Of a stretch of 35,819 nt of DNA, positions 16,315 through 24,380 are shown in pieces (the first letter of the stretch is position 1; each line of letters begins with the position of its first letter). The DNA is from Acidipila sp. (GTDB taxonomy: Bacteria > Acidobacteriota > Terriglobia > Acidiferrales > UBA7541). The notes beneath the pieces were generated by a model. That model did no database searches. It was not told where the DNA came from and saw nothing but the letters and a program-made list of their open reading frames with translations. The DNA lies in contig JAAFGT010000039.1 of assembly GCA_010365215.1 (NCBI GenBank), forward strand, positions 1 to 35,819. Direction: 5' to 3'. Made by a program: the position numbers and the translations under genes.

Positions 16315-16554
16315 TTAAACGATTTTTTCGCGGCGCAGAAAGCTGCGGACCGTATCGCTGGGCTGCGCGCCCTGGCCCAGCCAGTACTTGATGCGCTCGG
16401 CCACCAGCTTGATCTCCGCGGGATTCTTCAGCGGATCGTAGGTGCCTACGATCTCCACAAATCGTCCGTTGCGCGGGTTCCGCTTCTCGATCACCACCAC
16501 GCGGTAAAACGGTTTCTTTTTCTTGCCATACCTGGCTAGACGTATCGATACCAC
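16315..16554 (-). CDS. rpsP: 30S ribosomal protein S16
   Basis: A 79-residue S16 with the usual opening [20 protein letters not shown] and [12 protein letters not shown]. The GTG at 16554 is the start, supported by AGGAGGT about seven bases upstream. First ribosomal gene after ffh in this operon. Confidence 0.97.
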   Translation of the reverse strand: MVSIRLARYGKKKKPFYRVVVIEKRNPRNGRFVEIVGTYDPLKNPAEIKLVAERIKYWLGQGAQPSDTVRSFLRREKIV

Positions 16555-16632
16555 TCGAAATACCTCCTAAGGGACCTGTTATTGTAGCTTAGATTCGCGC
16601 CGAGGATGCGCTATTTGTAGGGGGCGCCGCGC

Positions 16633-18012
16633 TCAGATCTTCCCGCCGCCGGGAATTCCGCCGCCCCCGCCGAGCTTGGCGGCCAGGCTGGCGAAACCGC
16701 CGCGGCCTTTCAACTTCTCCATAGTGCCGTACTGCTTGATCATGCGCCGCATGTCCAGGTACTGCTTCAGCACCTGGTTCACTTCCTGCACGGAAGTGCC
16801 GCTGCCGCGAGCGATGCGCTTGCGCCGTTTGCCGTCGATCAGGTTGTAATCACTGCGCTCCGCCGCGGTCATCGAGTTGATGATCGCCTCCACGCGCGCA
16901 AGCTGTTTTTCATCCACCTTGGTGTCTTTGGGCAGGTTCGCGAGCGGCCCGATCTTCGGCAGCATGCCCACGATCTGCTCGATGGAGCCCATTTTCTTGA
17001 GCTGGCGAAGCTGGTCGCGAAAATCCTCGAGCGAAAAATCGTCGTGGCGCAGCTTGCGCGCCAGCTCTTCGGCCTTCTTGCGGTCGACGGTCTGCTCCAC
17101 GCGCTCGATGAGTGAGAGCACGTCGCCCATGCCCAGCACGCGGGAAATAATGCGCTCGGGATAAAACGGCTCGAGCGCGTCCACCTTCTCGCCCACGCCG
17201 ATGAACTTGATTGCCGCGCCGCTGATCTTGCGGATGGAAAGCGCCGCGCCGCCGCGGGCATCGCCGTCGAGCTTGGTAAGCACCACGCCGGAAAGGCCCA
17301 GGCGGCGGTGAAACTCTCCGGCCGAGCGCACCGCGTCCTGTCCGATCATGGCGTCGGCCACGAACAGAATTTCTACCGGCTGGAGCTCGCGCTTCAGCAT
17401 GGCCAGCTCGTTCATCAGCTCATCGTCTAAGGCCAGGCGCCCGGCCGTGTCGACGATCACCACATCGCTGGCGGAAAGCTTGGCCTCGCGCAATGCCGCG
17501 CGCGTGATGTCCAGGGGCTTGTCGATTCCCGTGGCAGGGAAACACGGCACGGCGGCGCTCTTAGCCACCTGGCTGAGCTGCTCGCGCGCTGCGGGGCGAT
17601 AAACGTCGGTGGAAACCAGCAGCGGCCGGTGGCCGTTTTTACTCAAGTAGCGGCCCAGCTTGGCCGTGGTGGTGGTTTTGCCCGAGCCCTGCAGTCCCAC
17701 CATCAGCCACACCGAGGGAGGCCGCGAGGCGAACTTTGGCTTTACCGCCTCGCCCAGCAAAGCGGCCAGCTCGTCGCGCACGATTTTCAGCACCTGTTGA
17801 TCGGGAGAGAGTTGCAGAAGAACTTCGGAGCCCAGCGCTTTGGCGCGGATGTTTTGCAACAGCTCTTCCACCACGGGGAGCGCCACGTCGCCCTCGAGCA
17901 TGGCTTCGCGGATCTCCGTCAGCGCCGCGGCGAGGTGCTCGTCGGAGAGTTTGCCCTGCCCGCGCAGATTTTTGAATGCGCGCTGAAATTTTTCGGTTAG
18001 TGTCTCAAACAT
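16633..18012 (-). CDS. ffh: Signal recognition particle protein Ffh
   Basis: SRP54 GTPase that targets nascent membrane proteins to the translocon. The N domain covers residues 1-95. The G domain has GLQGSGKTTTTAKL (G1), VDTAGRLALD (G3), TKLDGDARGGAA (G4) and VGEKVDALEPF. The M domain covers about 320-440, with the RNA-binding DGKRRKRIARGSGTSVQEVNQVLKQY. The Gly-rich tail ends IPGGGKI. Its 459 residues are typical. It heads the ffh-rpsP-khpA-rimM-trmD run. The SRP RNA gene was not found in the window. Confidence 0.98.
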   Translation of the reverse strand: MFETLTEKFQRAFKNLRGQGKLSDEHLAAALTEIREAMLEGDVALPVVEELLQNIRAKALGSEVLLQLSPDQQVLKIVRDELAALLGEAVKPKFASRPPSVWLMVGLQGSGKTTTTAKLGRYLSKNGHRPLLVSTDVYRPAAREQLSQVAKSAAVPCFPATGIDKPLDITRAALREAKLSASDVVIVDTAGRLALDDELMNELAMLKRELQPVEILFVADAMIGQDAVRSAGEFHRRLGLSGVVLTKLDGDARGGAALSIRKISGAAIKFIGVGEKVDALEPFYPERIISRVLGMGDVLSLIERVEQTVDRKKAEELARKLRHDDFSLEDFRDQLRQLKKMGSIEQIVGMLPKIGPLANLPKDTKVDEKQLARVEAIINSMTAAERSDYNLIDGKRRKRIARGSGTSVQEVNQVLKQYLDMRRMIKQYGTMEKLKGRGGFASLAAKLGGGGGIPGGGKI

Positions 18013-18173
18013 GGTTTCCGCGCCGCGCCGCCCGGCCTATCTGAACCTTCGCTGAAATGAAAATACTGCGCTGCAGTGCGCCGCATTTCACGCGACGCAA
18101 TCCTTCATTCTAGGGGCTGCAACCGGGAGCGTCAACCGACGTGCCGCGCAGGACAAGCTAGTTCCCGCTGGAT

Positions 18174-18728
18174 TTAGATACTGCCTTGGAGCCACTGGAT
18201 GGTTTTGGAGTACCAGTGGCCGTTGGAGTTTCCGTTTTTCGAAGATTCGGAGGGTTTCGACGCTCGCGGGGATTTCGAAGCTCCGGAACCGTTGGAGCGT
18301 ATCGAGAAGATCGAGCGGCCAGACGAAATGGACGGCGCTGCGGAGGTCGCAGCGGCCGGTGCAGCGTGTGAACGAAGCGCGCTGGACGAAACGGCAGGCG
18401 CCGCGGGAATGGCGGACCCCGTCGCGGCCGCCAAGGCGATGGGTGGCGCGGCCGGCAGGGGCGTCGAAACTGCCGGCGCGGGGATTGCAACCGTCGCAAC
18501 GCGCTGGCGCTCGTCTTCGCGAACGATTTTCTCGAAATCCTCCAACAGGCTGCCCGGCTGAAGCGCGCGAATGCGGCTTGCCGTGCTGACGCAATCAAAT
18601 ATGTTTGGAGAATTCCTGTGGTCCGCTTCCACGAGGCGTGCCGCGCGCTCGAGCGCCGCAGCTTCGGCTATAGCCAGCATTTCGTGTAGCTTTTTTGCGA
18701 TAGCAACTGTTTCCACTTCGACCATCAT
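18174..18728 (-). CDS. Hypothetical protein with disordered Ala/Pro/Ser-rich tail
   Basis: A 184-residue frame, not recognised. The N-terminal 75 residues look helical and amphipathic (VETVAIAKKLHEMLAIAEAAALERAARLVE by parts, then SLLEDFEKIVREDERQR). The remainder is low-complexity Ala/Pro/Ser, ending NGHWYSKTIQWLQGSI. AGAAGG lies a few bases before two adjacent ATG codons (18728 and 18725), supporting translation. It sits between trmJ and ffh on the same strand. The high-GC antisense frame is also open, so coding status rests on the start signal and the non-random N-terminus. Confidence 0.55.
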   Translation of the reverse strand: MMVEVETVAIAKKLHEMLAIAEAAALERAARLVEADHRNSPNIFDCVSTASRIRALQPGSLLEDFEKIVREDERQRVATVAIPAPAVSTPLPAAPPIALAAATGSAIPAAPAVSSSALRSHAAPAAATSAAPSISSGRSIFSIRSNGSGASKSPRASKPSESSKNGNSNGHWYSKTIQWLQGSI

Positions 18729-18882
18729 AAAACCTTCTTTACCAGCAGCTCGCAGGCTGGATTACCGGGCGATCGCCGCACACTATATGGATGCTTATAA
18801 CCCCGCTTTCGTTTCTTGAATAGCCTTTTTCAGAGGGTCCCTGGCTTCGATATCCGCTCGGGGGCTCGGGCTGCTATTCGCG

Positions 18883-19680
18883 TCATGCCTGATCTTCCCG
18901 GCGCAATTTCCACACCATCTGGCGCAACATCCCCAGCCACACCTCGGTATCGCCGGCCGGAAGATTCAGGCGACGAACCAGGCGGCGGACTTTCTCCTCG
19001 GTCACGGCGGAGGCGCGCGGTTGTATGTAGCCGCTCGCGCGCAGCGCGTCCAGCAGCATGGCCGTGAACCGCTCCACTTCTCCGGCGCCGGCGGGCTGCA
19101 CTTTTTTTGCGCCGCCATCTGAAACTTCGTGCCGCGACGCCCCGTGCCCACCCGTCTTACCGCCGCGCGCCAGCTCGTACAGGCACACCGCCACGGCCTG
19201 ACCCAGGTTCATGGAGATATTCTGCTCGCTGGTGGGAATGCGCATCAGCCAGTGGCAGTGGCTGAGTGCTTGGTTGGACAGGCCGGTTTTCTCCGAGCCA
19301 AACAGCAACGCTACGCGGCTCGCCGGCATGGCGTTGCGGGCACCTGGCTTGCCCAGCCGCTTGCGTATTAGCCGCGCGCCATCTTCCAGGTTTTTGAGCG
19401 GGTGTAGCAATTCCCGGCGGCGCACCGCCGTGGTGCCCACTACCAACGCGCAATCGGCCACCGCCTCCGCGACGCTCTGGTACTCCTCTGCCCGCGCCAG
19501 CAGCTCCCCAGCGCCAACCGCCGAACGCGCTTCGCGAAACGCAGCTTCGTACGGATTCACCACGCGCAGATGGGCGCAGCCAAAATTGCTCATGGCGCGC
19601 GCTGCCGCACCAAGGTTCAACGGGTTCCGCGTGGCCACCAGCACCACGCGCAGACCCTCGAGTTCAGCCACCTCACGCAA
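18883..19680 (-). CDS. trmJ: tRNA/rRNA 2'-O-methyltransferase, TrmJ-like SPOUT family
   Basis: A 265-residue SpoU-class enzyme. Motif 1 is VLVATRNPLNLGAAARAMSNFG, motif 2 is VALLFGSEKTGLSN and motif 3 is ISMNLGQAVAVCLYEL, the TrmJ arrangement (Cm/Um32 in tRNA). A C-terminal helical extension of about 80 residues (EVERFTAMLLDALRASGYIQP...VRRLVRRLNL) is also TrmJ-like. The start is uncertain: TTG 19680 is the longest and GTG 19671 is also possible; neither has a clear ribosome-binding site. Specificity for position 32 is a family inference. Confidence 0.88.
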   Translation of the reverse strand: MREVAELEGLRVVLVATRNPLNLGAAARAMSNFGCAHLRVVNPYEAAFREARSAVGAGELLARAEEYQSVAEAVADCALVVGTTAVRRRELLHPLKNLEDGARLIRKRLGKPGARNAMPASRVALLFGSEKTGLSNQALSHCHWLMRIPTSEQNISMNLGQAVAVCLYELARGGKTGGHGASRHEVSDGGAKKVQPAGAGEVERFTAMLLDALRASGYIQPRASAVTEEKVRRLVRRLNLPAGDTEVWLGMLRQMVWKLRREDQA

Positions 19681-19767
19681 GAATCAGATTCTACGCCACA
19701 CGCTCGATTTTCGGTGGGGGACACCGAACCCGCAAAATAGGCTGCCTGAAGCGCGGCAAGCGTTTTC

Positions 19768-19796
19768 TTGACCCCGTCCCCTGCTGCGTCTACACT
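19768..19796 (+). promoter_or_regulatory. Sigma-70 promoter of the rpmH-rnpA-yidD-yidC operon
   Basis: TTGACC (19768-19773), a 17-base spacer and TACACT (19791-19796), about 100 bases before rpmH and pointing toward it. Confidence 0.75.
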
Positions 19797-19899
19797 AGGG
19801 GTTTCGATTTGAGCCCGCGCGCGACTCCGTGGCCGCTTGTTTCAGCCGGATGCAGCCACACGCAGACGGAAGTAGCCGCACGGGCAGGGGAAGGGGTAT

Positions 19900-20040
19900 T
19901 TGCCGAAACGTACATTTCAGCCCAAGGTGCGCCGCCGCCACAAGACGCATGGTTTCCGCGCACGCATGAAATCGGTAGGCGGCCGGAAAGTGCTGGCCGC
20001 GCGTCGCCGCAAGGGACGCCATCGCCTCACGCCTGTATAA
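19900..20040 (+). CDS. rpmH: 50S ribosomal protein L34
   Basis: A 46-residue, Arg/Lys-rich L34 starting [20 protein letters not shown] after the initiator and ending GRHRLTPV, matching the whole family length. The start is TTG at 19900 with AAGGGG three bases upstream. It is short enough to be missed by gene callers. It heads the conserved rpmH-rnpA-yidD-yidC order; the usual neighbour dnaA is not present on the other side, where trmJ is found. Confidence 0.95.
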   Translation: MPKRTFQPKVRRRHKTHGFRARMKSVGGRKVLAARRRKGRHRLTPV

Positions 20041-20422
20041 CCGTTATCCCCGCGAAGCCCGGCTGCTGCATAAGCCGGAGTTCGACCGGGTCTATCGCAA
20101 CGGCCGCAGGCGCACCAGCCGGCAATTCATCGTCTTTTCAATCCCGAACGGCTTGCAGCGCAGCCGCTTCGGCATGAGCATCGGCCGCGCGCTCGGCGGC
20201 GCGGTCATGCGCAATCGAATCCGCAGGCGGCTTCGCGAAATTCTGCGCCAGCATCGCCAGGAGATTTCATCCGGATGGGACATCATTCTTCACCCGCGTG
20301 GCTCGGTGGCCACGGCGGAATTCCGCGCGCTGACCGAGGAGCTTCTCGGGCTGTTGCGCGGCGCATTGATCCACGCGCCGGCGCCCGCGGCCCCGAGCGG
20401 AGCTTCGCCGGCAACGAGCTGA
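20021..20422 (+). CDS. rnpA: Ribonuclease P protein component (non-standard start)
   Basis: Protein subunit of RNase P, which trims the 5' ends of tRNAs. The frame carries [56 protein letters not shown] and GWDIILHPR, a complete RnpA. The frame is open from 19979, but the conserved N-terminus contains no ATG, GTG or TTG. The first such codon is TTG 20153, which would discard about a third of the protein, including the conserved FxxVY segment. The likely starts are ATC 20021 (AAGGGA four bases upstream) or CTG 20033. With ATC the gene overlaps the end of rpmH by 20 bases in another frame. Family certain, start unresolved. Confidence 0.9.
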   Translation: MASRLYNRYPREARLLHKPEFDRVYRNGRRRTSRQFIVFSIPNGLQRSRFGMSIGRALGGAVMRNRIRRRLREILRQHRQEISSGWDIILHPRGSVATAEFRALTEELLGLLRGALIHAPAPAAPSGASPATS

Positions 20423-20703
20423 GCACCCGCCTCTGCCTCTTGGCGGTGCGCGCTTACCAAAGCACGCTCTCTGTATTCTTCCGCGGGTCGTGCCGCTTCC
20501 AACCTTCCTGTTCGCATTATGCGCTCGAAGCGATTGAACGCCACGGCGCGCGGCGCGGCGCATGGCTGGCATTGACGCGCCTGCTTCGCTGCCAGCCTTT
20601 TGCCGCGGCCGGCTTCGACCCGGTGCCGCAGGATGGCAGCGAAAGCTCCACGCGCGCTGGTCACGGCAATTCGGAGCACGGCAAGGCGGAGCACACGTCG
20701 TGA
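20419..20703 (+). CDS. yidD: Membrane protein insertion efficiency factor YidD
   Basis: Small membrane-associated helper of YidC. The core is complete: AVRAYQSTLSVFFRGSCRFQPSCSHYALEAIERHGARRGAWLALTRLLRCQPF, including the Cys-containing segments CRFxPSCSxY and RCQPF, then GGFDPVP-like AGFDPVP. Start uncertain: CTG 20419 overlaps the rnpA stop as CTGA, TTG 20440 is the first standard codon, and ATG 20275 would overlap rnpA by about 150 bases and add an untypical N-terminus. The C-terminal tail holds a 5-residue repeat (from a 15-bp DNA duplication). The stop overlaps the yidC start as GTGA. Confidence 0.88.
   Translation: MSTRLCLLAVRAYQSTLSVFFRGSCRFQPSCSHYALEAIERHGARRGAWLALTRLLRCQPFAAAGFDPVPQDGSESSTRAGHGNSEHGKAEHTS
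20662..20691. repeat. 15-bp tandem duplication in the yidD tail
   Basis: CACGGCAATTCGGAG followed directly by CACGGCAAGGCGGAG; in frame, encoding HGNSE/HGKAE after the conserved YidD core. Confidence 0.7.
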
Positions 20704-22448
20704 AGGAACTTTCCACCGAAACACGCCTGCTGCTGGCCACCGTTCTCTCTGTCGCGGTAATCGCCGTTTGGGGTTACGTCTATAAACCGCAGGTGCCTAC
20801 GCGCTCTCCGGTCACTACGGAGTCCCGCCCGGCGGCTCAGAATCCGCCTGCAAACGGCTCCGCTACTCCCGGGAAACCTACGCCGGGCGCCGCCGTGGGC
20901 ATGTCCGCTGCCGCGCCCGAAGCGGAAACACCCGCGCAGACTGCTGCACGCGCCGCCACTGCGGAAACGACTTTTGTGGTCGAAAACGATCTTTACCGCG
21001 TGACTTTTTCCAATCGCGGCGCGGTGGTAAAAAGCTGGGAGCTCAAGAAATACACCGACGACAAGCACAAGACGCTCGACCTAGTGCATCCCGCCACGAG
21101 CGAACAGCTGGGCGGCTGGCCGCTGGCGCTGACCCTCGACGATGCGCAGGCCGAAGCTGCCGTGAACAGCGGACTTTACGAGACCTCTCCCGGCTACACC
21201 GGCGTTATCAATCCCCCCGCGAAGATCGAATTCAACTGGAGCGACGGGAAAATTGCCGTCAGCAAGCGGCTGCAGTTTGGCGCTGACTACATTGTCGACA
21301 TCGAGACCTCGGTCACCGAGGGCGGCAAGCCCGTGCCGCACGGCATCGCCTGGCGCGGCGGCTTCGGCGATAGTACCGCCTTCCACGCCGCCGACCTGGT
21401 TCGCATCGTTCACCATGCGGACGGCAAGCTCACCGATCTCGAATCAAAAAAACTCGGCGTTCCCGGCGCACCGGAGCAGCGCCAGCTCCAGAGCGGCCCG
21501 GCGGACTACGCCGGCATCGTGGATCATTTTTTCGCGGCAATTTTTCTGCCCGCGGATCACGGCCCCAATCTGCTGCTCAAACACTGGAAGCTCGAGCGCG
21601 AAACGCAACGGGACGGCAAGACGATCAAAGAGCCGGTGTCGGAGATGGCCGTGAGCACGACCAGCGCCGAACCGTTGCGCGTGCGCCTCTTCGTCGGGCC
21701 AAAAGACCATGACAGCCTCGCGGCCATGAAGCCGCCGCTCACCGACCTGGTGCAGTTCGGCTGGCTCACGGTGATTGCCAAGCCGCTGCTGGCGCTGCTC
21801 AAATGGATTCACGGCTACGTGCCGAATTGGGGCTGGGCCATCGTGCTGATGACCATCCTCATCAATGTGGTGCTCTTTCCTTTGAAGATGCAGAGCTGGC
21901 GCTCCATGCAGAAGATGCAAAAGGTGGGTCCGGAAGTCCGCCAGATCCAGGACCGCTATAAAAAATATTCCATGCGCGACCCGCGCAAAGCGGAGATGAA
22001 CCAGGAAGTCATGGCCGTTTACAAGCGCGAGGGGATCAATCCCGCCGGCGGCTGCCTGCCCATGCTCTTCCAGATGCCTATCTGGTTTTCGCTCTACCGC
22101 ATGTTGGGCGTGGTGCTGGAGCTGCGCCACGCGCCGTGGATGGCATGGATTCGCGATCTTTCCGCGCCCGATCCATATTTTATTCTGCCCGTGCTGATGG
22201 GCGTGACCATGTACGTCATGCAGAAAATGACGCCGGTGACCGCCACCGATCCCGCGCAGCAGCGCATGATGACCCTGATGCCGTTGATGTTTGGCGGCAT
22301 GTTCGTAATCTTCCCGGTAGCCAGCGGCCTGGTGCTGTATATTCTCACCAGCAATCTGGTGAATATGGCGCAGCAGTGGTATCTCAACCGTTCCGTACCC
22401 GCCACCGCGGACGACGGCGCAAACGGAAAAAAGGGGAAGAAAAAATAG
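20700..22448 (+). CDS. yidC: Membrane protein insertase YidC
   Basis: A 582-residue insertase of the Gram-negative type. TM1 is at about residues 9-27 (LLLATVLSVAVIAVWGYVY), then a Pro/Ala-rich linker, a large periplasmic beta-domain (about 90-340), and the 60-kDa inner-membrane core (about 355-565) with WGWAIVLMTILINVVLFPLKMQSWRSMQKM, the typical GGCLPMLFQMPIWFSLYRML, and ending in Lys-rich GKKGKKK, suited to ribosome contact. The GTG start at 20700 overlaps the yidD stop (GTGA). The presence of a periplasmic domain indicates a two-membrane organism. Confidence 0.97.
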   Translation: MKELSTETRLLLATVLSVAVIAVWGYVYKPQVPTRSPVTTESRPAAQNPPANGSATPGKPTPGAAVGMSAAAPEAETPAQTAARAATAETTFVVENDLYRVTFSNRGAVVKSWELKKYTDDKHKTLDLVHPATSEQLGGWPLALTLDDAQAEAAVNSGLYETSPGYTGVINPPAKIEFNWSDGKIAVSKRLQFGADYIVDIETSVTEGGKPVPHGIAWRGGFGDSTAFHAADLVRIVHHADGKLTDLESKKLGVPGAPEQRQLQSGPADYAGIVDHFFAAIFLPADHGPNLLLKHWKLERETQRDGKTIKEPVSEMAVSTTSAEPLRVRLFVGPKDHDSLAAMKPPLTDLVQFGWLTVIAKPLLALLKWIHGYVPNWGWAIVLMTILINVVLFPLKMQSWRSMQKMQKVGPEVRQIQDRYKKYSMRDPRKAEMNQEVMAVYKREGINPAGGCLPMLFQMPIWFSLYRMLGVVLELRHAPWMAWIRDLSAPDPYFILPVLMGVTMYVMQKMTPVTATDPAQQRMMTLMPLMFGGMFVIFPVASGLVLYILTSNLVNMAQQWYLNRSVPATADDGANGKKGKKK

Positions 22449-22471
22449 ACACTCCCGCGCGCTTGCCTGCC

Positions 22472-22999
22472 ATGCCTCATCGCTTTTACTCGAACGGACG
22501 CCTCGAAGTCGAGGCTCTGGTGGCCGAGCTGGAGCGCTTCTGCCAGCTGGTGGTGGCGCAGATGAAGCTTGATGTGCGCGTGCAGGTCAAGTCAACAAAG
22601 GCCGGGGCTGCCGGCACGGCAGGCGGCGGCATTCCGGAAGTGCACGTTGATTTTAGCGGCCGCGACGACGCCCTGCTGCTCGAGCACGGTGCCGAGCTGC
22701 TGCTGACCATCGAATATCTGGCGCTGCGCTGCCTGCATCTCGACCCCCAGGCCCACGACCAGGTGCACTTCGATTGCGCGGAATTCCGCGCCACGCGCCT
22801 GGCCGAATTAAAGCTCTCCGCGCAGGTCGCCGCCCAGCGCGTCCGCGAGCTGCATCAGCCCTTCCGCATGAATCCAATGTCCGCGCGCGAACGCCGCACC
22901 ATTCACCTGGCGCTGCAGGGCGAATCCGATGTCCGCACCGGAAGCGAAGGCGAAGGCGAGCGCCGCCAGGTGGTCATCTATCCCGCCGACTCGAAATAA
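22472..22999 (+). CDS. khpB: KhpB/Jag-like RNA-binding protein with R3H domain
   Basis: A 175-residue protein immediately after yidC, the usual place for jag/khpB. The C-terminal R3H domain is clear (PFRMNPMSARERRTIHLALQGESDVRTGSEGEGERRQVVIYP), and the middle (about 45-115) has a KH-like layout with VHVDFSGRDDALLLEHGAELL, a degenerate GxxG region. The N-terminal Jag domain seen in Firmicutes is absent; a short 'MPHRFYSNGRLEVEALV' segment replaces it. Probable partner of KhpA. ATG 22472 has no obvious ribosome-binding site. Confidence 0.85.
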   Translation: MPHRFYSNGRLEVEALVAELERFCQLVVAQMKLDVRVQVKSTKAGAAGTAGGGIPEVHVDFSGRDDALLLEHGAELLLTIEYLALRCLHLDPQAHDQVHFDCAEFRATRLAELKLSAQVAAQRVRELHQPFRMNPMSARERRTIHLALQGESDVRTGSEGEGERRQVVIYPADSK

Positions 23000-23061
23000 T
23001 TCTCTCTGCATTCGTGCCACCGCCCCCCCCCCGCGAGCACCACTGTGCAACTGCCAAGGGC

Positions 23062-24288
23062 TTACCGAGGCCCAGTGCGTGCCTTGCCCCGATAAAGGAC
23101 CTGTCCCGTAGACTGGTCAATCTCAACTTCGTAGGAGAACGGAAGAGTCTTTCCGGTTTGCGGCAAAAACCGCAAATCGTGGAAGCCTACGTCCCTGGTC
23201 CTGCTAACGGACTCTTGTTGGTGGAGGATTAATGGAAAGCGGAAAAACGCTAGAACAGTCTGTACGTCCGGCAACTCCAACGCCTGGCGGACAGCGGCAT
23301 CGCGCGGAGACTGCTTGTAGTCGCGAAACTGCGGGGCGTGACCCCCCATGAGACTGAAATAAGAGTGATACACCTTGTCCGGTGTGCTGATCAGCCCGGA
23401 CCAGAAAAGAAACGACGGCGGCATGGGCAGTGCGCCGATTTTCTGGACTTCGAGACCACGTTCACGCGCAAAATCCTGCACGCGCCGCAGCGCCACGGCG
23501 TGCGCACCGGCGCTCAGCCCAAGATAAATCACCGTCACAACCATTCCGCCTACGAACCACTTTCGCCGCGCGACACGGAGTCCGCGCCGCCCAATCGCCG
23601 GCGCGCCCAGTAAAATGCCCAGCACGAGCACTACCAGCGCCGCTGCCCAAATCGCGCCGGGCCAGGGAATACCGGGATTCTCAAAGCCGGCGCCGCTCGA
23701 GGCGGCGATGGCCTGAAATTTCCGATCGAGGATGACTAGCGCAGACGCCGCGACGCTTAAACCCAGCCAAAGAAACACAGTCCGTTGCAAAGCTTTTTCC
23801 GAGCGGCTGTAGATCCACGCGAGCATCAGTGGCAAGAGAAGAATTAATGTCAGGACGGGATCGACGATGAAAGTGGTGTCCCAACTTACGTAGCGCCAGC
23901 TCAGCGGACTCCATACCATCGTCCCGAACGAAGTGATCAGATCGAACAAAATGTGCAACCCGATTCCGGCGCCAAACAGCGCGGTCAGCCCTACCCAAGA
24001 CGGGCGCTCCAGCCGCCGCCAACGGCAAAACCACACCGCCAGCGTGGCCAGCAGCATGGCAAATACGGGCAGGCACACCACCGAATGCGTGACCGCTCGG
24101 TGATAGTGGATGGTGCCCAGTCCGTAAGGCTCGAACGGGTTTGCGATCAGGTCGAGGTCCGGAAAAACCGCGCCAAGCACCAGCGCAGTGCGCGCCACCC
24201 GCTGGCGTGGACTGCCAATACTATCTTTTTCGAAAATAAATGCCTGGCCTGCGACTACGCCGGTCAGTGCGTGGGTGAAAGGATCCAT
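23062..24288 (-). CDS. YdjM-type membrane-bound metal-dependent hydrolase
   Basis: A 408-residue integral membrane protein opening MDPFTHALTGVVAGQA, with the family metal-site features in order: THAL near the start, ALVLGAVFPDLDLIANPF, and HYHRAVTHSVVCLPVFAM (His and Asp residues of the YdjM/DUF457 group), then GLHILFDLITSFGTMVWSPLSWRYVSWDTTFIVDP. Several TM helices follow and a soluble C-terminal region of about 150 residues. The biochemical substrate is unknown for the family. It stands alone, convergent with khpB. Confidence 0.85.
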   Translation of the reverse strand: MDPFTHALTGVVAGQAFIFEKDSIGSPRQRVARTALVLGAVFPDLDLIANPFEPYGLGTIHYHRAVTHSVVCLPVFAMLLATLAVWFCRWRRLERPSWVGLTALFGAGIGLHILFDLITSFGTMVWSPLSWRYVSWDTTFIVDPVLTLILLLPLMLAWIYSRSEKALQRTVFLWLGLSVAASALVILDRKFQAIAASSGAGFENPGIPWPGAIWAAALVVLVLGILLGAPAIGRRGLRVARRKWFVGGMVVTVIYLGLSAGAHAVALRRVQDFARERGLEVQKIGALPMPPSFLFWSGLISTPDKVYHSYFSLMGGHAPQFRDYKQSPRDAAVRQALELPDVQTVLAFFRFPLILHQQESVSRTRDVGFHDLRFLPQTGKTLPFSYEVEIDQSTGQVLYRGKARTGPR

Positions 24289-24380
24289 CGGCGGGTCTAA
24301 ACTGCGGTGCTAAGTGTAACCAGCGCGGAAAGCCAAACACAAATGCTTTTGCCAAGCCCGGAAAGTGTTGCCCGGGGACT

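Noticed and set aside
19681-19899. Possible replication origin next to rpmH
   Set aside because: rpmH often neighbours dnaA and oriC, but no dnaA and no cluster of TTATCCACA-like boxes is visible here.
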